From Strigamia acuminata (Eukaryota; Arthropoda; Chilopoda; Geophilomorpha; Linotaeniidae), in contig OX442314.1 of the NCBI GenBank assembly GCA_949358305.1, forward strand, positions 28,877,118-28,941,117: a stretch of 64,000 nucleotides of DNA. The letters run 5' to 3'. Position 1 is the first letter of the stretch. Each line of letters opens with the position of its first letter. The notes beneath the pieces are model-generated. The model did no database searches. It was not told the origin of the DNA and saw only the letters and a list, made by a program, of their open reading frames with translations. The position numbers and the translations under genes were made by a program. Below, one piece after another: positions 24,296 to 35,500 of this stretch.

Positions 24296-24420
24296 TACAC
24301 ATTGAATAAGGAAACGGAGGCAAATAATGATAGCTCAAACAGAACAGGGTTGAATTTCCTTTTTTCAGCTGAAACACACGAAACGATTATAGAGCGACAA
24401 ATGTTCTCGCTTTCAGCTTT
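24296..24420 (+). pseudogene. Duplicated fragment of the channel gene's last exon
   Basis: These 125 bases are identical to 23354-23478, inside exon 6 (the segment encoding YTLNKETEANNDSSNRTG onward, up to just before TM2). Sequence on either side does not match, so this is a clean local duplication with no splice signals or stop of its own. No target duplication is visible. Confidence 0.85.
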
Positions 24421-25119
24421 AATCAATTTAATCAATTTTCTGAAACTGTAATTCACACGTCATTTTTCCGAATTTTTTCATAATTGGGCAGTTTAGTGAA
24501 TTTTGCTTAACTAATTCATTTTGGTGGATATCTGGATATCCACTCATACAAGAACCCTAACAATTTCTTAAACCCAATTTGAATAAATTTCCTACGGTAC
24601 GGCTAGTTAGACATTTGAAATTTTCTGCTTTTTTACTATCAACTTGTACTTTTCAGTTTGATATTCTCAAATTGTATCTCTTCGTCCATATGTTTATGCA
24701 CAAAAGAATGTAGGAAGTATAGTAATAAACAGTACTTAAATGCAGCAAATTAGTTGAAAACATTTCTGGATGCACATCAGACTATACGTATAAAAGAAAC
24801 ACACTTGTCAGAACAAACCGGGTTGAGGTTTGATTTTTGGCCATTGCATAGGTCGCTTTGCTGCACCCCAACTTCGGAGTTAGGACCAACCGCTTCTCGC
24901 GACTGTAAGCAAATATGGTGTTTGACCACAGCTGGCCCAATTTTGACTGTGCTGGGTTTTCAGGATTCTACAAACAAATTTAAATCAAATAAAGTTCCGG
25001 AACTTGGAACGTACGTATAGGTCATCTATCATAGAATTAGCCTCACAGTAAGGAGTAGGAGCGGTCTTCGATTCGCGTTGGGGCAGCAAACGGTCGATTT
25101 GCAGCCTTTCGTCAATAAG
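24421..25119. other. No gene seen
   Basis: AT-rich. The 88-codon frame at 24754-25020 has no recognisable feature, and I leave it uncalled. Confidence 0.5.
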
Positions 25120-26488
25120 AGTCGGTAAAGGAATTTATCTAAATAAATACTTACCTTTTATTTGGATAACTCACAATCGAGATGCCGTTAATAGGCCTTG
25201 AACTCTGTTGCCTGTAAAAAGTGTCTAGGGGTGTTTAAAAAACGAGAATACAGTTTTGGTTCAATAAAAATGACAAAATATCTTTATTGCTAGAAATTAC
25301 AATGCAATTAATGGGACATATGATAAATTATTTGACTAGAAATTAAGGCTAAATTAGAAAGAAATAGAAATGAAACGTAAGCGACAAAGCTCACGCGAAA
25401 CTAAGGAAGTTTTCGCGTTTGTTGCAAGCGAAATGGCGAAGCGGATTCGCCTAGAAAAATTGCGCTCGTTCGTGCGATGGCAAGGACTGCAAGCTCCGGA
25501 GGGACTCCGCGGTGGCTTGCAGACACTGGCGATGGTTCACGGCGAGTTCTTTGCTTGTGACAATGACGGCGTGCCCGGACAAGTTAATGGAGCACACAAT
25601 AATCGGCAGTGAGCTGTTATAATTACACTGTTCGTTTGATGGTGTAGACTGTAAACTCCGGAGGGACTCCGCGGTGGTTTACAGTCGTTCACGATGGTTC
25701 ACAAGCAGCGGTTTGCTCTGTCGGCGATGGTGAGTCTCTGACAAGTCAACGAGACTCAACGATGGTCGGCGATGAGCGAGTGTTTCTCGGGCGTTACTCG
25801 AAATTCGTATAGTGCTTGTAACAAACACGTTTGTTACACACGGGCGCAAAAGCAGGCTAATCTCACTGAGCTTTGTCAGTGAGAGCAGCAATGAATCTCT
25901 TATCACAAAACGTTAACACTATCAATACCTGATGTCATTTGAAGTAGTGACGGTTTTGTTCTTGTGTTTGTGATAATTTCTTGAGACTGACTCAAAACCG
26001 CCAAAATTTGGGGTTTTATGCAATCTCTGGCCCTGTGCACTAAATATGCGCAGAAAGCTAATTTTGATACAACAAAAGAATTTGTTGCGCCAAAACCGTT
26101 TATTTTGCACCATACCCTGGCTGAAAAGGCGGGTGAAGTGTGTCTAGGCACACTTCAGTTCTGAGCCTTAAATGTACGCCGTGAGCTTAATTTGGTGCAG
26201 AAGTATGGCAATCCTGCACCTGCAGGCCTGGCACACTTCGGATCCTGCTCAGTAAAGCTGCGCAATTAGCTTGGTTTGGTGCAACAAAGGATTTGTTGCA
26301 CCAAAACAGTTAATTAACGGCTTCACCCCAGCCAAATTGGGGTGAAAATGCTAGGGGAGTTTTCCTCCCCTAATTATGTAACTTGGTTTGGCTTGTGCCA
26401 AACTACAATAAAATAAAAATATACAATTTCTTAAGTGGTGACTTTTTTATTTATTGCAAAACATAAAAAATACTTCAGGGTCACTACA
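25120..26488 (-). mobile_element. Solo LTR of a family related to element B
   Basis: The right end GGGTCACTACA resembles the LTR ends of A and B (GGTCACCACA). Near the left end, ATCGAGATGCCGTTA…TGTCTAGGGG resembles B's LTR, and the 20-mer CTGCTCAGTAAAGCTGCGCA (about 26245) is shared exactly with B's LTR. There are no internal genes or second LTR here, so it is a solo LTR or a truncated element. The left boundary is approximate, and I could not find a target duplication. It contains many stem-loops: 25487-25522, 25649-25684, 25732-25757, 25818-25837, 25862-25883, about 26068-26101 and 26275-26305 (14-bp perfect arms). Confidence 0.65.
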
Positions 26489-26799
26489 AATGGTTATTCT
26501 GATAAATCTTTTCGGAAATCACTGGTCAGAACAATGCAGTTGCAGATCTATGACACTCGTGGTGAATTGGATGAAAGAATAACATAGACCAAAGAAATAA
26601 AATATTATTTCTCCAAAATTGGCTGAAAACGACCACCGCGAATGCTCGGTGTGCCTGGCATACGCCAAGCCTAGCAATGGTGCAGATTGGGTGGCAACAT
26701 CCTAATTAGTTGCAGCCAGGGGCGGATCTAGCTTTTCGGAAGAAAAATTTAAAAAAAATATATTTAAAAAAAAGCTACTAAGACTTTAGACCGGTTCGT
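26489..26799. other. No gene seen; hAT-end-like motif
   Basis: CAGGGGCGGATCTAGC near 26716 resembles ends of hAT-type elements, but no partner end or target duplication was found. The rest is unassigned. Confidence 0.4.
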
Positions 26800-26803
26800 G
26801 ACT

Positions 26804-27285
26804 TGCGGCGATCCGGGTTTTTACTTAATAAATCGAGGAGACTTATCAAGCAATCGTCGTAGAGATGCCGTACAGGACTTCTACTCTGTGGCCAAATGTT
26901 TGTCTAGGGGAATGATTTTACACAGAGTAAAGGAAAAATTAGATAGTTTTAATTAGTTCAAAAATATACAGGAGATATATGCAAAATAATAATGTTTGGG
27001 GTCGATCTGGCTTCTTCTTCACCAATATAAACTCACAGTTGACCGTTGGCTCCAAGATGGCGTCGACGGCGTCGTGTGAGCGCGGAATTTTAGCGGAGTA
27101 AACTCAACGCTAAAATACGCCTCTAAATATACTAAAATCCTCGCGGAGCAAGCTCAACACGAGAATACGTCTTGCACACAGCGATTCGATTATTACGGAG
27201 CAAGCTCGACGTAACAATCGGTCTTCACACAGATCGCTTTGTGGAGTTAAACTCGACACAAAGCCTTCAAATTGACAGAGCAAGC
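26804..27285 (-). repeat. Element B left LTR, first part
   Basis: Matches 61474-61955. It ends inside stem-loop 5 of the LTR, where element A is inserted. It includes stem-loops 1-4 at about 27087-27265 and a YY1-like AAGATGGCG at 27054-27062. Confidence 0.92.
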
Positions 27286-27286
27286 G

Positions 27287-28301
27287 TGTCGCGCTCAACT
27301 CTAACCGTCGCTAACTCGTGGGTTGATTACTTAATTCGACTAACTCACTACCGCTTTGTTCGAGCGGTTTACCCAAAGAAATGATTACACAGATATAAAA
27401 GGTAAAATATAATATAGATTTATTCTGTGGGACAATGTACAGATATATCTTATATATATATATGAAAGGTAAGTAAAAGGTAAATCGGAATAGGTGATGG
27501 GAAATGGAGAGGTAAAGGTAAGATGAAAGCTGGCTGGAATCGGCGAGGTCGTCTGTTGTCTCGTTCGTGTCCAAGATGGCGTCCTCGTTGTGGCAACGTG
27601 ATGTCGTCTTGGGCCGGCGTGGCAAGATGGCGTCCTCGACTCGTCTCTGGCTGGTCCTTCGGGCTCACGCTGGTCAAGCGCGAGTGAATGCTTAGTTAAA
27701 AGGCTTACTTCGGTCTGTTGTCTAGGTTTTTGTGTGGTGTCCGGCGATCACACAGCGGCGGACTCTTCTGGCTCCCGGCGGTCACACAGCGGCGGGAACG
27801 CTCGTCGTGGTTTAACTGCAGTTTAGGCTTGTGCGACCGTTTGTCTGCACAACTCGCTAAACTGGAGTGGTTTTTACTATTTCTAGCTGATGTGCTAAAA
27901 TAGTGTGGTAATCTTATCTCGCAGGTTACTCTGCGGAGTTTGACACTGACCAAACGTACTCACGGTAAATTGTCCTTTGTCCTTGGTCAATCCCAGTATA
28001 TTTACTTGGGCCTGATCTTGTAGGACGACGGGTTTACGTGTGTTTCTCGTTTGATGGTTGTGTTGGTTCTGCCCGCTCAGTGCAAGGCACATTCCTTTGC
28101 ACAAAGCGGGGTTGACAGGTGACCGGAATCACCCAATGGTGGGGTGGACGAGCCATCCCCACTCCCTCAGGGCAGACGCCTGTCCATTGACTAGATGTCA
28201 ATGCACTGAGGGAAGGGAGACGCGCTTGCGGCTCCCCTTACACCCGAAACGAGGTCACGAGAGAAACTCTTCGTTGACCCCGGTCCAGTCGGGTCACCAC
28301 A
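27287..28301 (-). repeat. Element A left (3') LTR
   Basis: Matches 39543-40557 at an offset of 12,256. The only differences I see are three transitions at 27794, 27795 and 27801 (G, G, C here; A, A, T at 40050, 40051 and 40057). Two AAGATGGCG motifs (27573-27581 and 27624-27632). The adjoining tract 28302-28311 (GAGGGGGAAG on the minus strand) is the likely polypurine tract. Confidence 0.92.
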
Positions 28302-28337
28302 CTTCCCCCTCCGAGCTCAGACCGTGGGGCTGAGCGA

Positions 28338-31300
28338 TCACTTCTTTTCTGGGGGACCCGACACTGAGTCCGTCACCTGGGCGTAACTCACTCCAGGGAC
28401 AGGCGGTTGAGTGCCGGGTGGCGCGAGTAGATCGCCTACTAGCGCCGAGGACCGATCGCGGGGGTCCTCATGCTCCGTAATGAAGCATAATGCATGGCCG
28501 TCAACTGGCTCATGCGGGGCACGCGTCCTCTCGTGTAACCAAACGCTCGGGATGTAGGCGGAGAAGCCGGTGTTCGTATGCCGGATGGCATTGGCTTCCG
28601 CTGGCGTCACTGGTGCACGGTGGGCTCTCAGCAACCTCTGGTGGAAGATGAGGTCCTTAGTCTTCCGGATCTGGTTGTGAAGCCAGATGAAGACCGATTT
28701 GCCTTTATCCCGTTGTGCGAGGATAAACCTCCTGGTCGCCGTTGTCATCGAGAGATGGGGAAACTCTTCGATGATTCGCCCGTAATAGTCTGGTGGAGGC
28801 GGTGCCGGCTTCGGCTTCTGGGTGGCCGCGGGAATCACGGCTTGCGTCGTTGTCGCCGCTCGGGCCGGTGAGGTCCCGGGCGGTGTCGGCTTCGTTTGCT
28901 CGACGGACCTGACGGGTGGCGTTCGGCACAGTAAGCGCTTTGGCTTACCCGCCACTTCGAACAGGGCGGGTCCCTGCGGGGATATCTCCGCAGGCATCGG
29001 TGGCGGAATCGGAACTCCGCTCGTCGGCGAGATCACCATGTCTACATCCTCTGCCGATTCTTCCGTCTGGATGGTCAAGGCGCGCAGTTGTTGGGTAGGC
29101 GCCGCTGTCCAGGTGGCGGAGGTGTAACGAAACGCCGTGCTTCGCAACTTGTACCCTTCAAATTCTGGGTTTACCACATCCCTGGTTAGCTCGTAGCGAG
29201 TCAACACAGGGTCGGGCAGAATGGAGCTCCACTCTGCGAGGAGTGCACGGGGAACCTGTACACCCTCTCTGTCCACGACAGACCATGCGGCCATCGCCTG
29301 ACGCCCTTCTCCGAAGAGTGCTGGGGTTAGCAGCTGCATCATGACCTTGGTCAATGATAGCTGTAGGCTGCGACGATTCACTGGATTCGATCGCTCCGAA
29401 TCCGCAGTGAAGGCACACGAGAGCTTACTCATCATCGCCGTTGCCCATTCGATGAAATATCGCTGGGCTTGATCCACACCTCGCAAGGCGGGTGCGGAGA
29501 CTCTTGGGTCTTCCATCACGAAGCGAAACGCTGAGAGCTCGGAGATAGTCGGGTTGGCGGCTTCTCTCGCGAGTCGCGCTTCTTCGTCTCGCCTCTCGAA
29601 GAACAGGGCCGAGGAACCGGGTCGGGGTCGGCTCGGCCTGTAAATGTCGGTCAAATTGGCTCGACATTCCTGCATAATGCTCTGTCCAACGGGGAGAGGG
29701 ACTGAGCGGTCGGTGGGTAAATCCGGCGGATCGCTCGAATTCAACAACGACGGTGGCGGCAGGTCCGGAGGCGGCTGCGTCTTGGTCGGCAGCGTTGGCG
29801 TCGGCAGCGGTGGTGTTGGCTGCGTCGGCGGTGGTGGCGTCTCCGTCGTCTGCACCCCAGTCATTGCGACTTGGGGCGCCGGGAGATGTTGTTCGGAGCT
29901 TGAGGGCTGCACGATGGCGGTTGGCATGCCATCGGGTCGTGGTCGCGAATTTATGTAGTCTGCGAGCCACCTTGCCACCTCGTGTGGGGTCACCATCCCG
30001 TCGGTGACAACACCCATCTTCCTGGCGTGTTTCATCGCGGGATCGAAACGTGTCAGTTTCGTCCGCTTCATCTGAGTCAGAATCTCGCGAAGGTCCCGCG
30101 TATCTGCCGCTGGGACGTTTCGCTCACCTGACTGGCTACCACTTCGTCGACCCGCTCTCTTGGAGATGTAGGCGGGTTCGGGGATGGGACGGCCCCGAGC
30201 TTCGCACCTCGCGAAGTATCGCTCCTTGCGATCTTTTTTCCGCTGCTCGCGATGAGTCAGCGGACGTCTAGAAGTGCTGGGACGAGAGACTCGCTCTTCG
30301 TCACCAGACATCCAAACCTCCTTGCACTCCTTACCGTCTTTAATCTGACGGTTTACGAAAATTCGCGGTCGGGAATACTGCGAAGGGTCACGCACCGTAC
30401 TAGTGGATGGCCCAGCTTCGTTGCCTTCAGTCGTGTTTGGAGTGACACGCTGCTTCTTGGTTGTCACCGGGGAACGCGACTGGCTGTTTCCGGCGCCTTT
30501 GGAGCGCTTGCGCTTCCGCGGGTAGCTGCTTTTGGGCCCCAAAATCCCCAGGTAGTGGAGCTGCCACATCTCGGCTTGGGACGTTAAAATTCCCATCCGA
30601 GGTCTCCACTGAGGCGTACTCTCCCCCAATCGCAGCCTCTCAAACCACAGATGAATATCATCCGCGGTCATCCCCTCGTTTTGGAGGATGCGCTCGGCCA
30701 CTGCCGCAGCGGTATCCACCAGCTGTTGTCTATAATGCTGATAGATGGCCTCACGGGCCTCTTCTGTCTCGGCTGCTCGCCACGCATGCAGCACGTGTTC
30801 CTCCGCCGGGTTGCCAGTGTACTGACTTGACAATCCGGGGTGGAAAATTGGCGATTTCGGGTCATCGTCATGAGCTAACTCTGTGGCGATGCCTTCGCGC
30901 ATTCCCTCCGGGAATGTGTCCAGGAGCGTGCAGTCTCGTACCCAACGTCGGGCGATGCATCGGGAATGTAGTATTCGCAGGCGCCAAGGGTCGGCGTCTT
31001 CGCCGAAACATCGTCGGTAAAAATCGGGCAGCGCGCCTCGAAATATCCCGCCACGAGTGATGCAAGCGGGGTCTAATGGTCCCCATGTTCTACGTAATGC
31101 CATCTGGAAGGGTGGAGAAATAAACAATTAATAAAAAGTTAACATTAAATACGTAGATAAATGGTTGGTTTCGAGGGACGTTGCCGATACGTGCAGCCGT
31201 CCGTCGAGACCGATTCCTGTCTATCGGTGCAAACGTAGGACGAATTGTCCCTCGTCGGATAGAAAAAGAGAAGTCATCACGTAAAAAATCTGTCTCATGT

Positions 31301-32036
31301 CCAAAACGCACAGCGAGACGGAATCGAGCCTTTAATCTGGATTCTTATCATCAGATTTTACTTCAAATTAATTCTAACATTAATTAGAACATTACTAATA
31401 ATTAAATTAATAATTAACAGTCATTCGTAAAAAGAATTCGTCGGGTGTAAATTATTACTAAAATTGCACAATAAATGTGCTTGTCGAAATTTTATTAAAT
31501 AAATAAACCTAATAAAGAATTATTCCGAAGTCGGACTTTGTCTAAATTTTTAAAAAGAAGTTAAAGTCAAATTAAATTTATCCAACACACCGAAAAATTC
31601 ATCGTACGAATGTTAAGTTGCATCAATTCGATCCGTCAAATTACTTGTGGAGAAAAATATTCTTTTACAGAATATTCTCCCCTTGTCATAAACTTTTTAT
31701 GGCTCGAGCCCATTGTCTCGCTCGTGACTCATGTCATGAGGAATTTTCGAGACGCGAGGCGACGTGAAGTCTACGATCGCATCCCGAAAACAAATTAACA
31801 AGAAAAAAATACGATCGTGTGAGCGATCGCGGTTAATAATCAATTATTCGCTATTTCGAGTGCAAAGCACTCATGTCAGGTATTAGTCAAACAAAATTTC
31901 TTCTTCAGCAGCACGGAACTAATTCTCATGTGCCGATGCCGACTTCTACCTGATCGGGTGGGACTTGGTTTACATCGTGGTCCCAATTCTCGTCCTCGTG
32001 CTCGATGGCCAGCACGTCCTTCTCTTCCTCGTCCAT
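28338..32036 (-). CDS. Element A ORF3, two exons, unknown function
   Basis: Predicted exons are 32036-31950 and 31103-28338, joining in phase 0 to 950 residues. Exon 1 encodes 29 residues, mostly acidic (begins MDEEEKDVLAIEHED), and ends CAG|GTAGAA; exon 2 follows TTTATTTCTCCACCCTTCCAG and starts at ATG. Block 1 (about 30-250): LRRTWGPLDP…FRGALP, Trp/Arg-rich, ending near QAEMWQLHYLG. A long disordered Pro/Ser/Arg/Thr region follows. Block 2 (about 590-730) contains VPRALLAEWSSILPDP. Block 3 (about 840-930): WLHNQIR…FHQRL…SVWLH…LCFITEHEDPRDRSS. All three match element B ORF3, while the linkers do not. It occupies the usual place of env, but I see no signal peptide, glycoprotein features or membrane segment. 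Unbroken in this copy. I do not recognise the family. Confidence 0.75.
31104..31949 (-). other. Intron of element A ORF3
   Basis: 846-bp GT-AG intron, AT-rich, with no internal gene that I support. Confidence 0.65.
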
Positions 32037-32164
32037 GGCGAGGAGCGCGCACAAGAAGCTCAATCACGATTGAAAAAAGGATGATAAAACTATCTCAAAA
32101 ACTCGGTAAAAACTCGGTAAAAATGTTAAAAACGAGGATCACGCACGAATGCAGCAATCAGCTG

Positions 32165-32524
32165 TGAAAAGCGGAAGTCCGTGTGAACACGAGGTAATCG
32201 CGATGGATTCTGGGTAATATACTCCAGAACCCGGGTGTTTGAGACTAGTGCGCACCTACCCGTGCGCATGTTACGCTACGGGTCTCCTTTGTTTTCACTC
32301 CCGTGCGCGATTGCTGCTACGGGGTCTTTTGCACGCGGTATCCGACCCGTGCCGATAATTTTGCTACGGGTCCCGCGCTTCCACGCCATCTTGTGACGCG
32401 AATTCGACCGATATCCGCTTTGTTGGACTTAGCGAAATTTTGTAGAGTCTCGGATTTTGATGGCTAGCGCTGCCGATCGGTCATTTTTTTGTTTTTCAGC
32501 GTCGCCATCGACTCGTAACGTTTT
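32165..32524 (-). promoter_or_regulatory. Element A spacer between pol and ORF3, three stem-loops
   Basis: Non-coding. Three short hairpins share CCCGT / ACGGG arms: ACCCGT 32258-32263 with ACGGGT 32278-32283; CCCGT 32300-32304 with ACGGG 32319-32323; GACCCGT 32344-32350 with ACGGGTC 32366-32372. CGCCATCTT (32384-32392) is a YY1-like site on the minus strand. An acceptor-like CTTTTCACAG on the minus strand ends near 32165, upstream of ORF3 exon 1, and could receive a leader splice. Confidence 0.45.
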
Positions 32525-35500
32525 CTACTCTTTTCCTACGACCTTTCCATCTTTTATAAATGGATTACTTCTACGAGGCCGCAGGTGATGAGTCGAGACA
32601 GGTACGACGTTTTTTGTTGTTTTTTTTGTCTGTACCTCCTCATTATTGCTTTCTTTTTTATCCGTGTTTTTTGTGTTTGTTTCAGGAGTTTCTCCTGTTT
32701 CCCCCCCGACCAAAATTGGATCCGGAACGGATTCAACTATCTCGTTTACCGGAGGTGAAGGGGCGTCGAAATACTCCTCGTTGTCACTTGGCGGTGCTTT
32801 TTCCGACTCGCCAGCGAACATATCGACGATTTGGCCGTCAGTTTTAGACTTGACTTGGCCCTTGGCCCACATTTCTTGCGGGAATTCCGGAATGTACGGA
32901 GTTAACTCTCGTACTTGTATCGACTTATGCTCGGTATTGTCTTCGAGCTTACGTAATTTATACGCGTTACCGCCATGCTTGCCGATGATCACATACGGAC
33001 CGTCTCTCTTGTCGGCCAAGCTGGCGGTGATTCCTCTCGCTGCATTTGAGAGGGTGTGTGCATCTTTCCACACCAAATCATTGATCTCGAAATTCACGAA
33101 TTTTCCACCGCTTTTATCTTGTAAAATGCGGTCGCGCATGTTAAAAATGTGCGCCATCATATGCTTGTATGTGTTCGAAATTGTTTGCTCCAATTTATAC
33201 AAATACTCATGTGGTTTCTCTGGGTCCACCACATTTACCGACTCTGCCACTCGTGGGTCCCAAGGCACTCGTAGCTCTCGGGCGAAGTTGAGGTAGGCCG
33301 GAGAAAAATCTCTCGTCCTCGAGACTGTTGTTCGTATGCTGAACGCGATCTCCCTCAAGTATTCATCCCACCTATTGTGGATGTCAGTGAATATACTTAA
33401 TGCATATTTGATGTCCCTGTTGAGTCGCTCAACGGGATTTGTTCTAGGATTGTAGGTCGAAGTATGTGACGCCACAATCCCGAATTTTTTACAAAACTTA
33501 CCCCAAATTTTCGAGATAAATTGGGGTCCGTTATCGGATATTATTTTACGTGGAAATCCGTAACGTAACGCCACGTCGTAGATACATTCAACGATTTTCT
33601 CTGCTGAAGGTCTAGCGACGGCGTACAACTCGGGCCAACGAGTCGCCACGTCCATTATTACGATAATGTACGCATTTTTATTTCCCGTAACGGGTTTTGG
33701 GCCCATCACATCGACACTTAAACAATCAAAAGGCGCGTAAGGCCCTAAGAAAATAGTTTCGAATGGTGATTTTCTCCTCGGCTTGCACGCTTGACATCGC
33801 TGACATTGGTGGACAAAAAGAGCAATATCTTTTTTCATCCCTGTCCAGTGAAAAAGCTGTGTAGCACGATAGAGTGTTCTGCTTACTCCCGCATGGCTCG
33901 CAAGCGGGTGCCCGTGTAACAACCACAGCACGCGACCGATTAAGGAAGCAGGTATTACTACCTTTACTGCGGTGTCCGATTCACTCAAGTCATCTTGGTG
34001 ATTTGGGTGATGTTTCACCAAAAGGCCGTCATCCAATAGGTAATCTATGGATTCGTGTGCATAACGACGCTTCTGCCTTCTGGTTAAGTTGGGCGGATAC
34101 TTTCCTGTCAGTACGAATCTAGCTCTGTCCTGACATTTTTTGTCTAATTTTTGTTGCACAATTATTTCCTCCCTTGTCGGGGGATTGCTTTGCATCTGCT
34201 TGCCGACATGAGCGTGGAAGGCGCTTAGAAGCGGGTCATTTATTCTCCGCTCTAGCTTAAATTCCTTCTTTGCATCTGAGTAATTGTCAGCAGCTGGTTG
34301 GTATAACCGCGTCCAGAATCCACAGAATTTTACATCTGCCGGAGACGCGGTAGGAATTTCATTCATTTTCCTTAAATCCCAACGGTGACAACTCGTAGGG
34401 CAATAAATGATGCGGGAGTCATCCTCGCCATCATCGTCAGCGTCGATTGGATCTGACACTGGTGCCCGTGACAGAGCGTCAGCCACGACGTTATATTTGC
34501 CGGGCTTGTATTGAATGGTCAAGTCGCATGCCATCAGTTCTAACTGCCATCTGGCTAGTCGACCGGCTGGCTCTTTTAATTTCATCAGCCATTGTAACGC
34601 TTGATGATCTGTGTGGACCACAAATTTGGTATATTCGAGATAATCTCTGAATTTCCTTATGGCCCACACAACGGCCAAACACTCCAACTCTGTGGCGTTG
34701 TAATTTTTTTCAGCGCCTTGGAGTTTGCGACTTATAAACATGCACGGCAGGTCTTGTTCGACTCCGTCGCGCACGTGTGTTTGAAGCAACGCGGCTCCCA
34801 ACCCAACTCTGCTGGCGTCCGTATGTAATATGAACGGCCGGTTTAGGTCGGGTAGAGGCATTACGCCGACTTCCGTCAGCATCCTCTTTATCGCATTAAA
34901 TGCGATGTTGCACTCATTTGACCATACAAATTCGTTTTCATTCTTCAGGAGGTCGGTAACTGGGGCTGCCACTTCAGCTAGACCTGGTAGTAACCTGCCG
35001 AAGAAGTTTATCATTCCCATAAACCGTTGGACACCTTTAACGTCCTCGGGTGGGGGGAAACGATTAATCGCATCGATTTTTTCGGGGCCAATAGCTAAAC
35101 CATTGACTCCAATGCGATAACCCAGGAAGGCAAGTTCCTTTCGACAGAACTTGCTCTTGCCCGGGTGAACGTGTAACCCAGCTTTTGCCAGCCGGGTGAG
35201 CACTTGGTCGATGTGCTCAATGTGCTCTTCGAATGTTTTGGAGGCAATAACTATGTCATCTAGGTATGCCCATACAAACTGATGCAGGATATCACCCAAT
35301 ACGCTTTCGATTAGTCTCTGAAAGGTACTGGGAGCGTTCACTAAACCAAATGGCATGACGTTGAACATCAACCGTCCAATTGGCGAGTAAAATGCTGTTT
35401 TTATCTTATCCTCTGGCCTCATCTCAACTTGCCAGTATCCCTTTGACAGATCCATCGTCGTAACCCAAGAAAAGGGGCTAAGCTCTCTCAAAATGGATTC

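Noticed and set aside
25370-25612. 80-codon open frame in the solo LTR
   Set aside because: It lies over LTR stem-loops, has no recognisable domain and no support as a gene.
26716-26731. CAGGGGCGGATCTAGC as a complete hAT-type element end
   Set aside because: No matching inverted end or 8-bp duplication was found nearby, so only a motif is noted.
29644-31060. Plus-strand frames of 100-200 codons opposite element A ORF3
   Set aside because: Antisense shadows of a GC-rich coding exon; the minus-strand frame is far longer and matches element B.
28338-31103. ORF3 as a classical retroviral envelope
   Set aside because: Position fits, but no signal peptide, transmembrane segment or Cys-rich ectodomain is visible; the sequence is charged and Pro-rich.
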